A stretch of 64,000 nt of DNA from a virus, in IMG/VR virus record IMGVR_UViG_3300005613_000015, positions 37,675 through 101,674 of that record; one strand, given 5' to 3'. The position numbers were made by a program, and so were the translations under genes. The notes under the pieces were generated by a model, which was not told the DNA's origin, ran no database searches, and saw only the letters and a list, made by a program, of their open reading frames with translations. Of this stretch, positions 34,267 through 41,635 are shown piece by piece (position 1 is the stretch's first letter; each line of letters begins with the position of its first letter).

Positions 34267-35869
34267 TCACATTAAGATTGAAAATTTCCTGTCTGTCAAA
34301 GAGGCAGAAATTGATTTCGAAGATTTCTCTGAACTAGTTCAGGTAGTCGGAGTTAATACTGACACGAATCCTCATTCTTCTAACGGTGCGGGAAAGAGTA
34401 CGATTATCGAAGCGATTGCCTTTGCCCTTTTTGGCAAAACAATTCGTAAGACAACTGAGAAAAGTATTCGAAACTTGCATTCCCTGGGGAAGTGTAAGGT
34501 AACTCTCACCGTCAATGATAATGTCGTCATAGAGCGCGTTAAGAAGCCGCCTATGCTCACCGTGACGGTAGACGGGGAGAAGTGTACTAAGGAGAGTATA
34601 AACGAAACACAGAAGTTCCTAGAGGGCTTCCTGAACACGAACCAGTCGGTGTTCCTCGCTTCCATTATCTTCGGACAGGGAAACGCGACAAATTTCCTTA
34701 CAGCCAGCGCAGATGAGAAGCGAACGATTATTCAAAACTTTCTATCTGTTTCAGAGCTATTTGCAAACCGCAACAAGATTAAAGCGCTTAAATCTAATCA
34801 CAATAACACCAAGAAAATATGTAGCACGCTTTTAGATGAGGCGAACGATAAGCTTACTAAATTAAAGAAAAGGCGTGATACTTTAGTTAAACTCTGTAAA
34901 GAGGCAGACTCTTTCTTAAGTTCTAAGAAAGCTACATTCATTCGCCAACACTCTATTTCTGAAATTCAGGAACTTGAGCGAAGGCATCATGAGCTAGACT
35001 TGGAACGCGCACAACAAGAGCATGTTCGATATGAGAAGTCCGGTATTCTTTCTCGCACCAAGCAACGGCTAAAAAAGCTAAAGGATGCGGTTTGCGAGCA
35101 TTGTGGGAAAGTTTCTAAGCAATCCTACGAGCTTATTCAAGAAGACTTGAATACTGTTGAGTCTTGCGAAAGAGAACTTAAATTAGCTGAGAAGAATATT
35201 AAACGACTTCAAGCAGAGCTGAAGGAGACAGAAGTTCCTATCAGTCTTCAAGACTTCGAGCTTATAGAGAAAGTCAAAACATTTGAGGCGGAACTAGCTG
35301 TTATTAATAAACAGATTGATGAGCAGCAAAAAATTTGCGAAACCCGTTTAAATGAGATGGGAATAGCTGCTAAAGGGTATGACCTTATGCGGTTCTGGGA
35401 AACTGCTTTCTCTGAACAGGGTTTAGTCAAATATGTAATTAGGAATATCCTGTCGTTCTTCAACGAAAGAGCGAACTACTATCTTGGATTCCTTACTAGC
35501 GGAAACTTTGCGATTGAGTTTGACGACTCCTTACACGACACAATTCTAAATAGAGGTAAATTAGCTTTCTTTGATACGCTTTCTGGTGGTGAGAAGAAGA
35601 AACTATCGCTATCTGTTATGTTAGCATTAAATGATTTACTACTGCTGACTGGAAAAGACAGGTCGAATGTTGTTTTCTTTGATGAGATTGCAGACTCTCT
35701 AGACGAAGAAGGAATTCGAGGGCTGTACGAACTTATTGTTCAGATTACTCAGACCAAAAGACTATTTATTATTACACACAATGATTACCTTGCATCCCTA
35801 ATTGAAGATTGGGCTGATGTTTTGGAAGTAAAAAAGAAGGACTATATTACAACTGTGAGGAAACGTTAA
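34256..35869 (+). CDS. 46: Recombination ATPase large subunit gp46 (Rad50/SbcC-like)
   Basis: The 537-residue protein shows the SMC/Rad50 layout: N-terminal Walker A S-S-N-G-A-G-K-S-T (41-49), coiled-coil arms (about 190-370) with a zinc hook C-E-H-C (280-283), ABC signature L-S-G-G-E (442-446) and Walker B V-V-F-F-D-E (472-477). Partner of gp47. Size matches T4 gp46. The start overlaps gp47; the stop overlaps the next gene in a TAATG. Confidence 0.94.
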   Translation: MKLNHIKIENFLSVKEAEIDFEDFSELVQVVGVNTDTNPHSSNGAGKSTIIEAIAFALFGKTIRKTTEKSIRNLHSLGKCKVTLTVNDNVVIERVKKPPMLTVTVDGEKCTKESINETQKFLEGFLNTNQSVFLASIIFGQGNATNFLTASADEKRTIIQNFLSVSELFANRNKIKALKSNHNNTKKICSTLLDEANDKLTKLKKRRDTLVKLCKEADSFLSSKKATFIRQHSISEIQELERRHHELDLERAQQEHVRYEKSGILSRTKQRLKKLKDAVCEHCGKVSKQSYELIQEDLNTVESCERELKLAEKNIKRLQAELKETEVPISLQDFELIEKVKTFEAELAVINKQIDEQQKICETRLNEMGIAAKGYDLMRFWETAFSEQGLVKYVIRNILSFFNERANYYLGFLTSGNFAIEFDDSLHDTILNRGKLAFFDTLSGGEKKKLSLSVMLALNDLLLLTGKDRSNVVFFDEIADSLDEEGIRGLYELIVQITQTKRLFIITHNDYLASLIEDWADVLEVKKKDYITTVRKR

Positions 35870-36324
35870 TGCCTATTTATGACCATGTATGCCAAAAATG
35901 TAAAACGCATATCGAAGTTAATTTAACTATTAAAGAGTACGAGGAAGTTGAGGAAAAGTATGGACGGCATGAAAATGAGAGCGTTCAAATCCCATGTCCT
36001 GAGTGTGGTGACTGGGCTCTTCGTGATTATAGCTTTGGCTGCGCTGCTGGAATCGTAAAAGGCGGTTATAAGTATCAGTATGATATGAAATACCGTGCTG
36101 GAGCAGAAGAAGAGTTTATTCGAAATGAGATTTATAGCGGCAAAGAACGTCTTAAAAAGGGAGGTTCTAGTCAACACCGAACCTACTCGAACTATTATAT
36201 CTCGGACCCTGAAGCCGCTGGGTTCAAGAAGGTCGATAGCAAGACAGCTAAGGACCGTTCAGAAGCGGCAAAAAAAAGTTCTGGAGAACAACACCACAAA
36301 GTAGAGCAAGCAAGGAAGAAATGA
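35869..36324 (+). CDS. FmdB-type zinc-ribbon protein
   Basis: The 151-residue product begins M-P-I-Y-D-H-V-C-Q-K-C and has a second pair C-P-E-C at 43-46, the four-Cys zinc ribbon typical of FmdB-family regulatory proteins. The rest is basic and hydrophilic, ending in a Lys/Glu-rich tail. It lies between recombination genes and dUTPase in an overlapping operon. DNA or RNA binding is plausible, but the target is unknown. Confidence 0.65.
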   Translation: MPIYDHVCQKCKTHIEVNLTIKEYEEVEEKYGRHENESVQIPCPECGDWALRDYSFGCAAGIVKGGYKYQYDMKYRAGAEEEFIRNEIYSGKERLKKGGSSQHRTYSNYYISDPEAAGFKKVDSKTAKDRSEAAKKSSGEQHHKVEQARKK

Positions 36325-36785
36325 TTCCCGTTAAAGTTTTGAATCAATCACCGTTCGTATTTCTTGGATATGCAACCCCAGGTTCAGCAGGGTTTGATAT
36401 CTGTATTTCAGAGGATGTATCCATTCGTCCAGGAGCAACGGTACTAGCACATACAGGTATTAGCCTTATTATTCCTAAAGGGTATGAAGGACAGCTTCGT
36501 CTTCGTAGTTCTATGAGTAAGTCTGGTCTTATCATGCCAAATGCGCCAGGAACGATTGATAGTGATTATCGCGGAGAGATTAAGATTCCGCTTCGAAATG
36601 TTCAACAATGGGATATTGTCGAGCTTAAAGCTGGAGCTAAGGTAGCTCAAATGGTAATTAACCAAATTCCAGAAGTACATTTTGAGTTTCTGGAAAAGTT
36701 TGATTTTGATGCGTATTGCCCCACCGCACGCGGCGATGGAGGTTTTGGAAGTACCGGGCAAAATTCTGACGGCGCGAGCCTATAA
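36321..36785 (+). CDS. dut: dUTP diphosphatase
   Basis: The 154-residue trimeric-type dUTPase has all five motifs: P-G-S-A-G-F-D (motif 1, about 20-26), R-S-S-M-S-K-S-G-L (motif 2), N-A-P-G-T-I-D-S-D-Y-R-G-E (motif 3, about 73-85), K-V-A-Q-M (motif 4) and R-G-D-G-G-F-G-S-T-G (motif 5). It converts dUTP to dUMP, avoiding uracil in DNA and feeding ThyX, which is also encoded. Overlaps the zinc-ribbon gene by 4 bases. Confidence 0.95.
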   Translation: MIPVKVLNQSPFVFLGYATPGSAGFDICISEDVSIRPGATVLAHTGISLIIPKGYEGQLRLRSSMSKSGLIMPNAPGTIDSDYRGEIKIPLRNVQQWDIVELKAGAKVAQMVINQIPEVHFEFLEKFDFDAYCPTARGDGGFGSTGQNSDGASL

Positions 36786-36786
36786 T
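36781..36786 (+). promoter_or_regulatory. -10 box giving leaderless helicase mRNA
   Basis: TATAAT lies five bases before the helicase ATG (36792), inside the end of dut. No -35 box or ribosome-binding site is visible. Confidence 0.5.
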
Positions 36787-36791
36787 ATATC

Positions 36792-38099
36792 ATGGCTTAC
36801 CAATTTCAAGATTCAATCCAGCGTGGCATTATCTACCTGCTGAAGTCTGACGAGAGCTTTCTACTTCAAGTAATGCCGATGATTCGGGAGGAGTATTTCG
36901 AGTTTCCGTCGCACCAGAAGATGTACGCGATTACCGTACAATTCTTTCTGAGCTACAAAAAACTGCCTACAGATGACCAGCTCCTTGAAGAGGTAAAGAA
37001 GGTCATGTCTTCTAGTGAACGTTTCGGAGATTATCGAGACGAGCTAGATGCAATTAATGGGCTAGACGAGAAATCTATTTCAAACCAAGAATATCTTTTA
37101 GACTTGGTTGAAGAGTTTGCGAAAGAGCAAGCAGTAAAAGATGCGATTCTCAAGTCGGTTGATTACCTAAAGAAGAAGAATTTTCCAGCTATTGAGGAGG
37201 AGGTGCGTAATGCGTTCTCGATAAACAGAAATGTGGACTTGGGAACTGATTACTTCTCGGGTATTCGTGAGCGTTGGGACAGGTTAAACAGCGCGTCTCT
37301 AGTTCCGAAGTTCCGTACACCGTTTGAGACGCTTAACGAAGCTCTGGAAGGCGGTCTAGCGCATAAAGAGATGGCTATGGTTGTAGCCCCTCCTGGCGTT
37401 GGCAAGTCGCTATTCCTTGCAAACCAAGCTGCTCGCTCTGTGCTAGACGGCCACAATGTTCTATATATCTCTCTGGAGATGGCTGAAGACCGCGTAGCAC
37501 AACGCCTAGACAGCATCTTTACTCGTATTCGACAGCGAGAGCTATCGAACCGAGTTGATGATATTGAAGAGCGCCTTGAGATTATCAACAAACAATGGCA
37601 AGATAGGGGTCGGCTTGTTGTAAAAGAATTCCCTACAAAGCGTCTTTCTGTAACCGCGCTTCGTGCCTTCCTCAATCAGTTAAAAAATTATGAAGATTTT
37701 TCACCTGATGTTCTTATCGTGGATTATCTAGAATTGATGAAAACTGAGCGAGATATGGCTGAATATCAAGGCCAGGAGCGTCTTGCACAGGAGTTGCGCG
37801 GTATCGCGAGCGAATACGGGTGTCTTGTTTGGACAGCTACACAAACGAACCGAGAAGGTAAGAAGGTAAATATTATTACAGACGCCGAACTTGCCGATTC
37901 TTATGGCAAAATCCGTGTCTGCGACCTAGTGTTCTCGATTAACCAGACTGAGCAGGAGTTTGACCAAGGAAATGCAAGGCTTTATCTGATGAAGTCTCGT
38001 AACGGTCGAGCACGGTTTATTGTTCCTATTAAGATTGATTATTCGAGGCTGGTCGTTAGCCAATCCCAATCAAATGACTCGAAAACAGCAGATACCTGA
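36792..38099 (+). CDS. 41: Replicative DNA helicase gp41/DnaB-like
   Basis: The 435-residue protein has a DnaB-type N-domain (about 1-110) and RecA-like helicase core: Walker A A-P-P-G-V-G-K-S (199-206), S-L-E-M-A after the next strand, Walker B V-L-I-V-D-Y-L-E, and T-A-T-Q-T-N-R. It unwinds the fork ahead of the family A polymerase. It stands in the replication cluster between dut and gp32, and its promoter box overlaps dut. Confidence 0.93.
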   Translation: MAYQFQDSIQRGIIYLLKSDESFLLQVMPMIREEYFEFPSHQKMYAITVQFFLSYKKLPTDDQLLEEVKKVMSSSERFGDYRDELDAINGLDEKSISNQEYLLDLVEEFAKEQAVKDAILKSVDYLKKKNFPAIEEEVRNAFSINRNVDLGTDYFSGIRERWDRLNSASLVPKFRTPFETLNEALEGGLAHKEMAMVVAPPGVGKSLFLANQAARSVLDGHNVLYISLEMAEDRVAQRLDSIFTRIRQRELSNRVDDIEERLEIINKQWQDRGRLVVKEFPTKRLSVTALRAFLNQLKNYEDFSPDVLIVDYLELMKTERDMAEYQGQERLAQELRGIASEYGCLVWTATQTNREGKKVNIITDAELADSYGKIRVCDLVFSINQTEQEFDQGNARLYLMKSRNGRARFIVPIKIDYSRLVVSQSQSNDSKTADT

Positions 38100-38415
38100 A
38101 CATCCGCAAGAAGTTAATGTTGGTCACAAGAAGTTTACCATCGTTAGAAAATCTCTAGGTAAAGAGGGGCTTTATGGGTGTGTAGAGTTTAATAAGAATG
38201 AAATTATTATCGACTCTACACTCTCGTTAGCCGATTACAAGTCTACGCTCCTGCATGAAATTACTCATGTGGGGCTGGACTTGTTTGGTTTGGGGGATGA
38301 CGATGAAATTCCCCTTATGTCGAATGAGTTTCTGACGAGCATAACTTCGAATATGTTTATTCTTTTAGCCTCTCTAAATCCTGAACTATTTGCTTTTATA
38401 ATAAGTGATGAATGA
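38074..38415 (+). CDS. Small HExxH protein (possible metallopeptidase)
   Basis: The ATG at 38074 gives 113 residues and overlaps the helicase by 26 bases; an upstream start at 38020 would overlap by 80. The motif L-L-H-E-I-T-H (His61, Glu62, His65) after a beta-strand segment with I-I-I-D-S-T-L is the arrangement seen in small ImmA/IrrE- or SprT-like zinc peptidases. A third ligand is not obvious. Position inside the replication operon suggests cleavage of, or binding to, a DNA-associated protein, but that is inference. Confidence 0.55.
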   Translation: MTRKQQIPEHPQEVNVGHKKFTIVRKSLGKEGLYGCVEFNKNEIIIDSTLSLADYKSTLLHEITHVGLDLFGLGDDDEIPLMSNEFLTSITSNMFILLASLNPELFAFIISDE

Positions 38416-38857
38416 TATATATGAAACCTACGACAATCTAGAAAAAACATATCTAGATATAACAAAGAAATACCTACGCCTGGACGAGTCTTCCGTAGAC
38501 CGTGCGCTTCTACAGCACACAGGAGTATATTCTTTCTTTGGCGCAGTTCTTGCACATGCAAAGATGCGTATGGACTCTGCTTCTACGGACCTAGAAAGGA
38601 CTGAAGCGCGAGTTCGAGAAACCCGACGAGAAGAGCTACTAGACTCTGGCAAGAAGGCGACTGACCGCGCTCTCGATGCGTATGTTCGAATTGTAGACGA
38701 GGTACAAGCTGCTGAGGATTCTTATAAGGAGTGTTCTCATAAGTACCACCTCGCCAAAAATATTATGAATTCTCTTGACCACCAGAAGGATATGCTGGTG
38801 CAAATCTCTGCTAACAAGCGAGCAGAAACAAAATTAATTGGAGAGACTTACTCCTAA
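38408..38857 (+). CDS. Coiled-coil phage recombination-cluster protein
   Basis: The ATG at 38408 (a GTG is three bases upstream) gives 149 residues, almost entirely helical with coiled-coil character at about 50-140. The C-terminal pattern H-Q-K-D-M-L-V-Q-I-S-A-N-x-R-A-E is one I know from a widespread phage family found beside recombination and single-strand-binding genes. Its position between helicase and gp32 would suit a UvsY-like mediator, but sequence alone does not show that. Confidence 0.5.
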   Translation: MNDIYETYDNLEKTYLDITKKYLRLDESSVDRALLQHTGVYSFFGAVLAHAKMRMDSASTDLERTEARVRETRREELLDSGKKATDRALDAYVRIVDEVQAAEDSYKECSHKYHLAKNIMNSLDHQKDMLVQISANKRAETKLIGETYS

Positions 38858-38862
38858 TCGAC

Positions 38863-38890
38863 TATTATACACCGTGGGAATAGCCCCACG
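38863..38890 (+). promoter_or_regulatory. gp32 promoter and 5' leader hairpin
   Basis: TATTAT (38863-38868) would start transcription just before a perfect hairpin, CGTGGG (38873-38878) with CCCACG (38885-38890) around a 6-base loop. A second box TATAAT (38907-38912) lies three bases before the ATG. A hairpin at the extreme 5' end could stabilise the mRNA or mediate control, as leader structure does in T4 gene 32. Confidence 0.45.
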
Positions 38891-38915
38891 CTAACCAATA
38901 CTAACTTATAATAAC

Positions 38916-39683
38916 ATGGTAAGAAACCGAAACAAACTTAGTGCAACGCGAAGCCAAATCCAAAAAGCGCAAGGAGGCGGCGGCGGCAACGACGACTTCC
39001 TCAAAAAGTTCTTTATGATGGATGAGGGTACTTCGATTATTCGAGTTCTGCCCGAACCCGAGGGCTCGGAGGAGGAGTTCTATTCCGAAACGGCAATTCA
39101 CCGCATCAACGAAAAGAACTATCATTGTCCGCGTGTGAAGGGGCATGACTGCCCTATGTGCGATTTGTATTACCGTCTGTGGAAGATTGAAGGTCCGATG
39201 GCTGATGAAGCCCGAGACCTTGCTCGTCAAATCAAGCCACGCAAACGGTACTACATGAATGTTGTTGACCGACGAGACGAAAGCGTGAAGATTCTTTCGA
39301 CGGGCATGAAGCTCTTTGGTAAGATTCTTGATTGCTTCTTCGATGAGGACTATGGCGATATCACTAACCTTGAAGAAGGTTGGGACTTCAAGGTAGTTAA
39401 AGATACTCAAGGACAATGGCCGAACTATGATAAGTCGGCTCCGAAACCCAAGCCCTCGGCTGCTGGCTCTGGTAAGCAGATTGCGGAGTGGATGGATGAG
39501 CTGCACGATATTCACGGTCTTGTAAAACTTCCTGAGTATGACGAACTCAAGAAGCTGGCTATGGAATTGGAGGGTACCGTTCTCGGTCGCCCGACTGGAA
39601 ACACTTCCGACAGTTCTTCTGATGATGATGATGGTGATGATGATAGTTATATCGCCCACCTTAAGAATCTGAAAGCTGATTAA
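38916..39683 (+). CDS. 32: Single-stranded DNA-binding protein gp32-like
   Basis: The 255-residue protein has the three gp32 parts: a basic N-terminus (about 1-25), a core with a zinc site (C71, H77, C79, C82 in H-C-P-x3-G-H-D-C-P-M-C) and an acidic tail (about 233-246, Asp/Ser) for protein contacts. It coats single strands in replication and recombination. It is a separate transcription unit with its own leader hairpin and terminator, consistent with high and separately controlled expression. Confidence 0.9.
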   Translation: MVRNRNKLSATRSQIQKAQGGGGGNDDFLKKFFMMDEGTSIIRVLPEPEGSEEEFYSETAIHRINEKNYHCPRVKGHDCPMCDLYYRLWKIEGPMADEARDLARQIKPRKRYYMNVVDRRDESVKILSTGMKLFGKILDCFFDEDYGDITNLEEGWDFKVVKDTQGQWPNYDKSAPKPKPSAAGSGKQIAEWMDELHDIHGLVKLPEYDELKKLAMELEGTVLGRPTGNTSDSSSDDDDGDDDSYIAHLKNLKAD

Positions 39684-39705
39684 TTTATAAAAAGCGTAAA
39701 TAATT

Positions 39706-39746
39706 GAGGTGCTATGTCTTTAATGATATAGCACCTCTTATTTTTT
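39706..39746 (+). terminator. Intrinsic terminator after gp32
   Basis: GAGGTGCTAT (39706-39715) pairs with ATAGCACCTC (39728-39737), followed by TTATTTTTT directly before the next ATG. Confidence 0.85.
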
Positions 39747-40967
39747 ATGACTAAGAAACTGAAGATACTGGCTTGTCCCGCAAACGAGGGAGGGTGTGCA
39801 TATTATCGTATTATCCTGCCCGCAAACAAACTTATAGAACACCACTCTGATGAGGTCGAGGTTCGTATAGACATGAACCCTTTAGGTTGGGACCTAGAAG
39901 AGATGCAGCGGCAGGGTAAGAAAGGTATTACGCACAAAGACTATACTGGAGAAAACTTGGAATGGGCTGATGTCGTGTGGACCCAGAACATCCATAACTT
40001 TGGAGGTGAGTATACTTTTGAGTTGATGAGGAAAGCGGCAGAAATGAACAAGCTTACTCACTACGATAATGATGATTTACTGACTGACCTATACGAAGGG
40101 CATCGCCTATTTGATGCGTATAAACAAAACAGACTAGAAGAATGTGCGAAAGCAGTCTACTCTTTCGTTGATATTGTTTCTGTAACTCAGAGAAAGTTTG
40201 CCGAGAGAATTTCACCGTATGTTGGCCGCGCTCTCGTCATTATTAAAAACTCTATTGATTACAATCTACCCTGCTGGAATCAACCTAAACTCCCTGCCCC
40301 GAGAAAAGGAAAAACATGTCGCGTAGGGTGGGTTGGAGGCATTCACCACGAAGAGGATGTAAAGGAGTTCCCAGGCGTTGCGATGGCTGTAAACGCCCGT
40401 GTAGGTCCAGAGAACGTTCATTGGGGCTGGTACGGAAGACCTCCGATGCCAATGGAAAATGGAAAGCCGAACCCTGACTGGCAGCAAGAGGTTTGGGATA
40501 ACTACACCAAACACTTATCAAGGGGTATTCGTCACAAGAATTTTCAGGTATATCAGGCACTTCCCGCAGAGCACTACGGAAGCATGTATACGAATATTGA
40601 TGTCGCAATAGCACCCCTACAGTTTAATAATTTTAATGATAGTAAATCTGAGATTAAAGTTGCTGAGTGTGGAAGATACGGCGTTCCCTTAATTGCAACA
40701 AATTGTGGGTGCTACGACGAGACAATCATTAACGGAGTTACAGGCTATTTAATTGACCCTTCAAATCCGAAGAATGACTGGCGTGATAAACTTTCGAAAG
40801 TAATCAAGGATAAGAAGCACCGAGAAGAGATGGGTCAGAATCTAAAAGAGATTACAGACAAGCATTTCGATATCAATAAAAATGTTCACGGTCGTATTGA
40901 ATTGTATTATGAGATTCTAAAAGTTAAGGGGGAGGTCCAGAAGAGAAATGAAGAAACTACAGTATGA
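39747..40967 (+). CDS. GT-B type glycosyltransferase (GT4-like)
   Basis: The 406-residue protein has two Rossmann-like halves. The C-terminal half carries the donor-binding pattern I-A-P-L-Q-F-N-N-F-N-D-S-K-S-E-I-K-V-A-E-C-G-R-Y-G split over about 288-311 (the E-x7-E type) and a G-x-x-G-Y-L-I end. The N-terminal start A-C-P-A-N-E-G-G-C-A-Y-Y-R is the acceptor-domain start of such enzymes. It begins right after the gp32 terminator and overlaps the next oxygenase gene by 20 bases, forming a glycan cassette. Substrate (virion protein, DNA or host polymer) unknown. Confidence 0.75.
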   Translation: MTKKLKILACPANEGGCAYYRIILPANKLIEHHSDEVEVRIDMNPLGWDLEEMQRQGKKGITHKDYTGENLEWADVVWTQNIHNFGGEYTFELMRKAAEMNKLTHYDNDDLLTDLYEGHRLFDAYKQNRLEECAKAVYSFVDIVSVTQRKFAERISPYVGRALVIIKNSIDYNLPCWNQPKLPAPRKGKTCRVGWVGGIHHEEDVKEFPGVAMAVNARVGPENVHWGWYGRPPMPMENGKPNPDWQQEVWDNYTKHLSRGIRHKNFQVYQALPAEHYGSMYTNIDVAIAPLQFNNFNDSKSEIKVAECGRYGVPLIATNCGCYDETIINGVTGYLIDPSNPKNDWRDKLSKVIKDKKHREEMGQNLKEITDKHFDINKNVHGRIELYYEILKVKGEVQKRNEETTV

Positions 40968-41583
40968 TACCGCACGATTACCTTTTAAAGAGGCTGTGCA
41001 AAAAGCTTTAGATGTTGATTATCCCTTAGAAGATTTACATAAGTTCTTTTCTTGGGAGCTTAAGAATAGAGAAACAGACCAATTCACACCTTTACACAAA
41101 CAGTATTACGATAACTTTGAATTGGTAGTTGCGCCTTTATGGGAGCGGTTTGTCTCAGAGGTGATTGCTCCTAAAATGCAAGGCGATTTTCTGTACCAGA
41201 AGATTCCAACCTTTAGAGTTCAGCTTCCGAATAACGTAGCCGTTGGTGAATTTCATAAAGATTCTAAATACGGACATCAAGACGGGGCTGTAAATTTGTA
41301 TATTCCTGTTACTGAGTTAAACAAATATAATACTATTCAAGTAGAGACGAAGGAGGGTAGTAATGAATATACCCCCATGATTTGTAGGTATGGTGAATTT
41401 TTTGAATGGGATGGTATTACTAGGAATCATGGAAATCTGGTAAATGAAAGCAATATTACTCGCGTAAGTATTGATGCTAGGATTGTTTTAGTAAGCGTGG
41501 CAAGAGAAATGCCTCCTGCAAAGTCTATTAACATGAACACCCCCCTTGTAGAAGGAGGGTACTATAAGAGGTTTGTTAGATAA
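40948..41583 (+). CDS. 2-oxoglutarate/Fe(II) oxygenase-like protein
   Basis: The 211-residue protein has the double-stranded beta-helix ligand set: H-x-D in F-H-K-D (His103, Asp105), distal His161 in R-N-H-G-N, and Arg172 in the T-R-V-S-I-D segment for 2-oxoglutarate. It resembles phytanoyl-hydroxylase/StrG-type small-molecule or sugar hydroxylases more than TET-type DNA enzymes. It is placed between two glycosyltransferases, so hydroxylation of a sugar or of the acceptor is the likely role. Confidence 0.65.
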   Translation: MKKLQYDTARLPFKEAVQKALDVDYPLEDLHKFFSWELKNRETDQFTPLHKQYYDNFELVVAPLWERFVSEVIAPKMQGDFLYQKIPTFRVQLPNNVAVGEFHKDSKYGHQDGAVNLYIPVTELNKYNTIQVETKEGSNEYTPMICRYGEFFEWDGITRNHGNLVNESNITRVSIDARIVLVSVAREMPPAKSINMNTPLVEGGYYKRFVR

Positions 41584-41635
41584 TAACTAAAGTAATAGCG
41601 AAGTGGCCGGATACGCCTTCAGCTTGAACTGTATC

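Noticed and set aside
38901-39659. 252-residue minus-strand ORF opposite gp32
   Set aside because: It fully shadows a gene with clear gp32 features and has no ribosome-binding site or recognisable motif.
40948-41583. TET/JBP-type DNA base dioxygenase
   Set aside because: The H-x-D...H spacing and neighbours fit small-molecule or sugar hydroxylases better. DNA hypermodification remains only an alternative.
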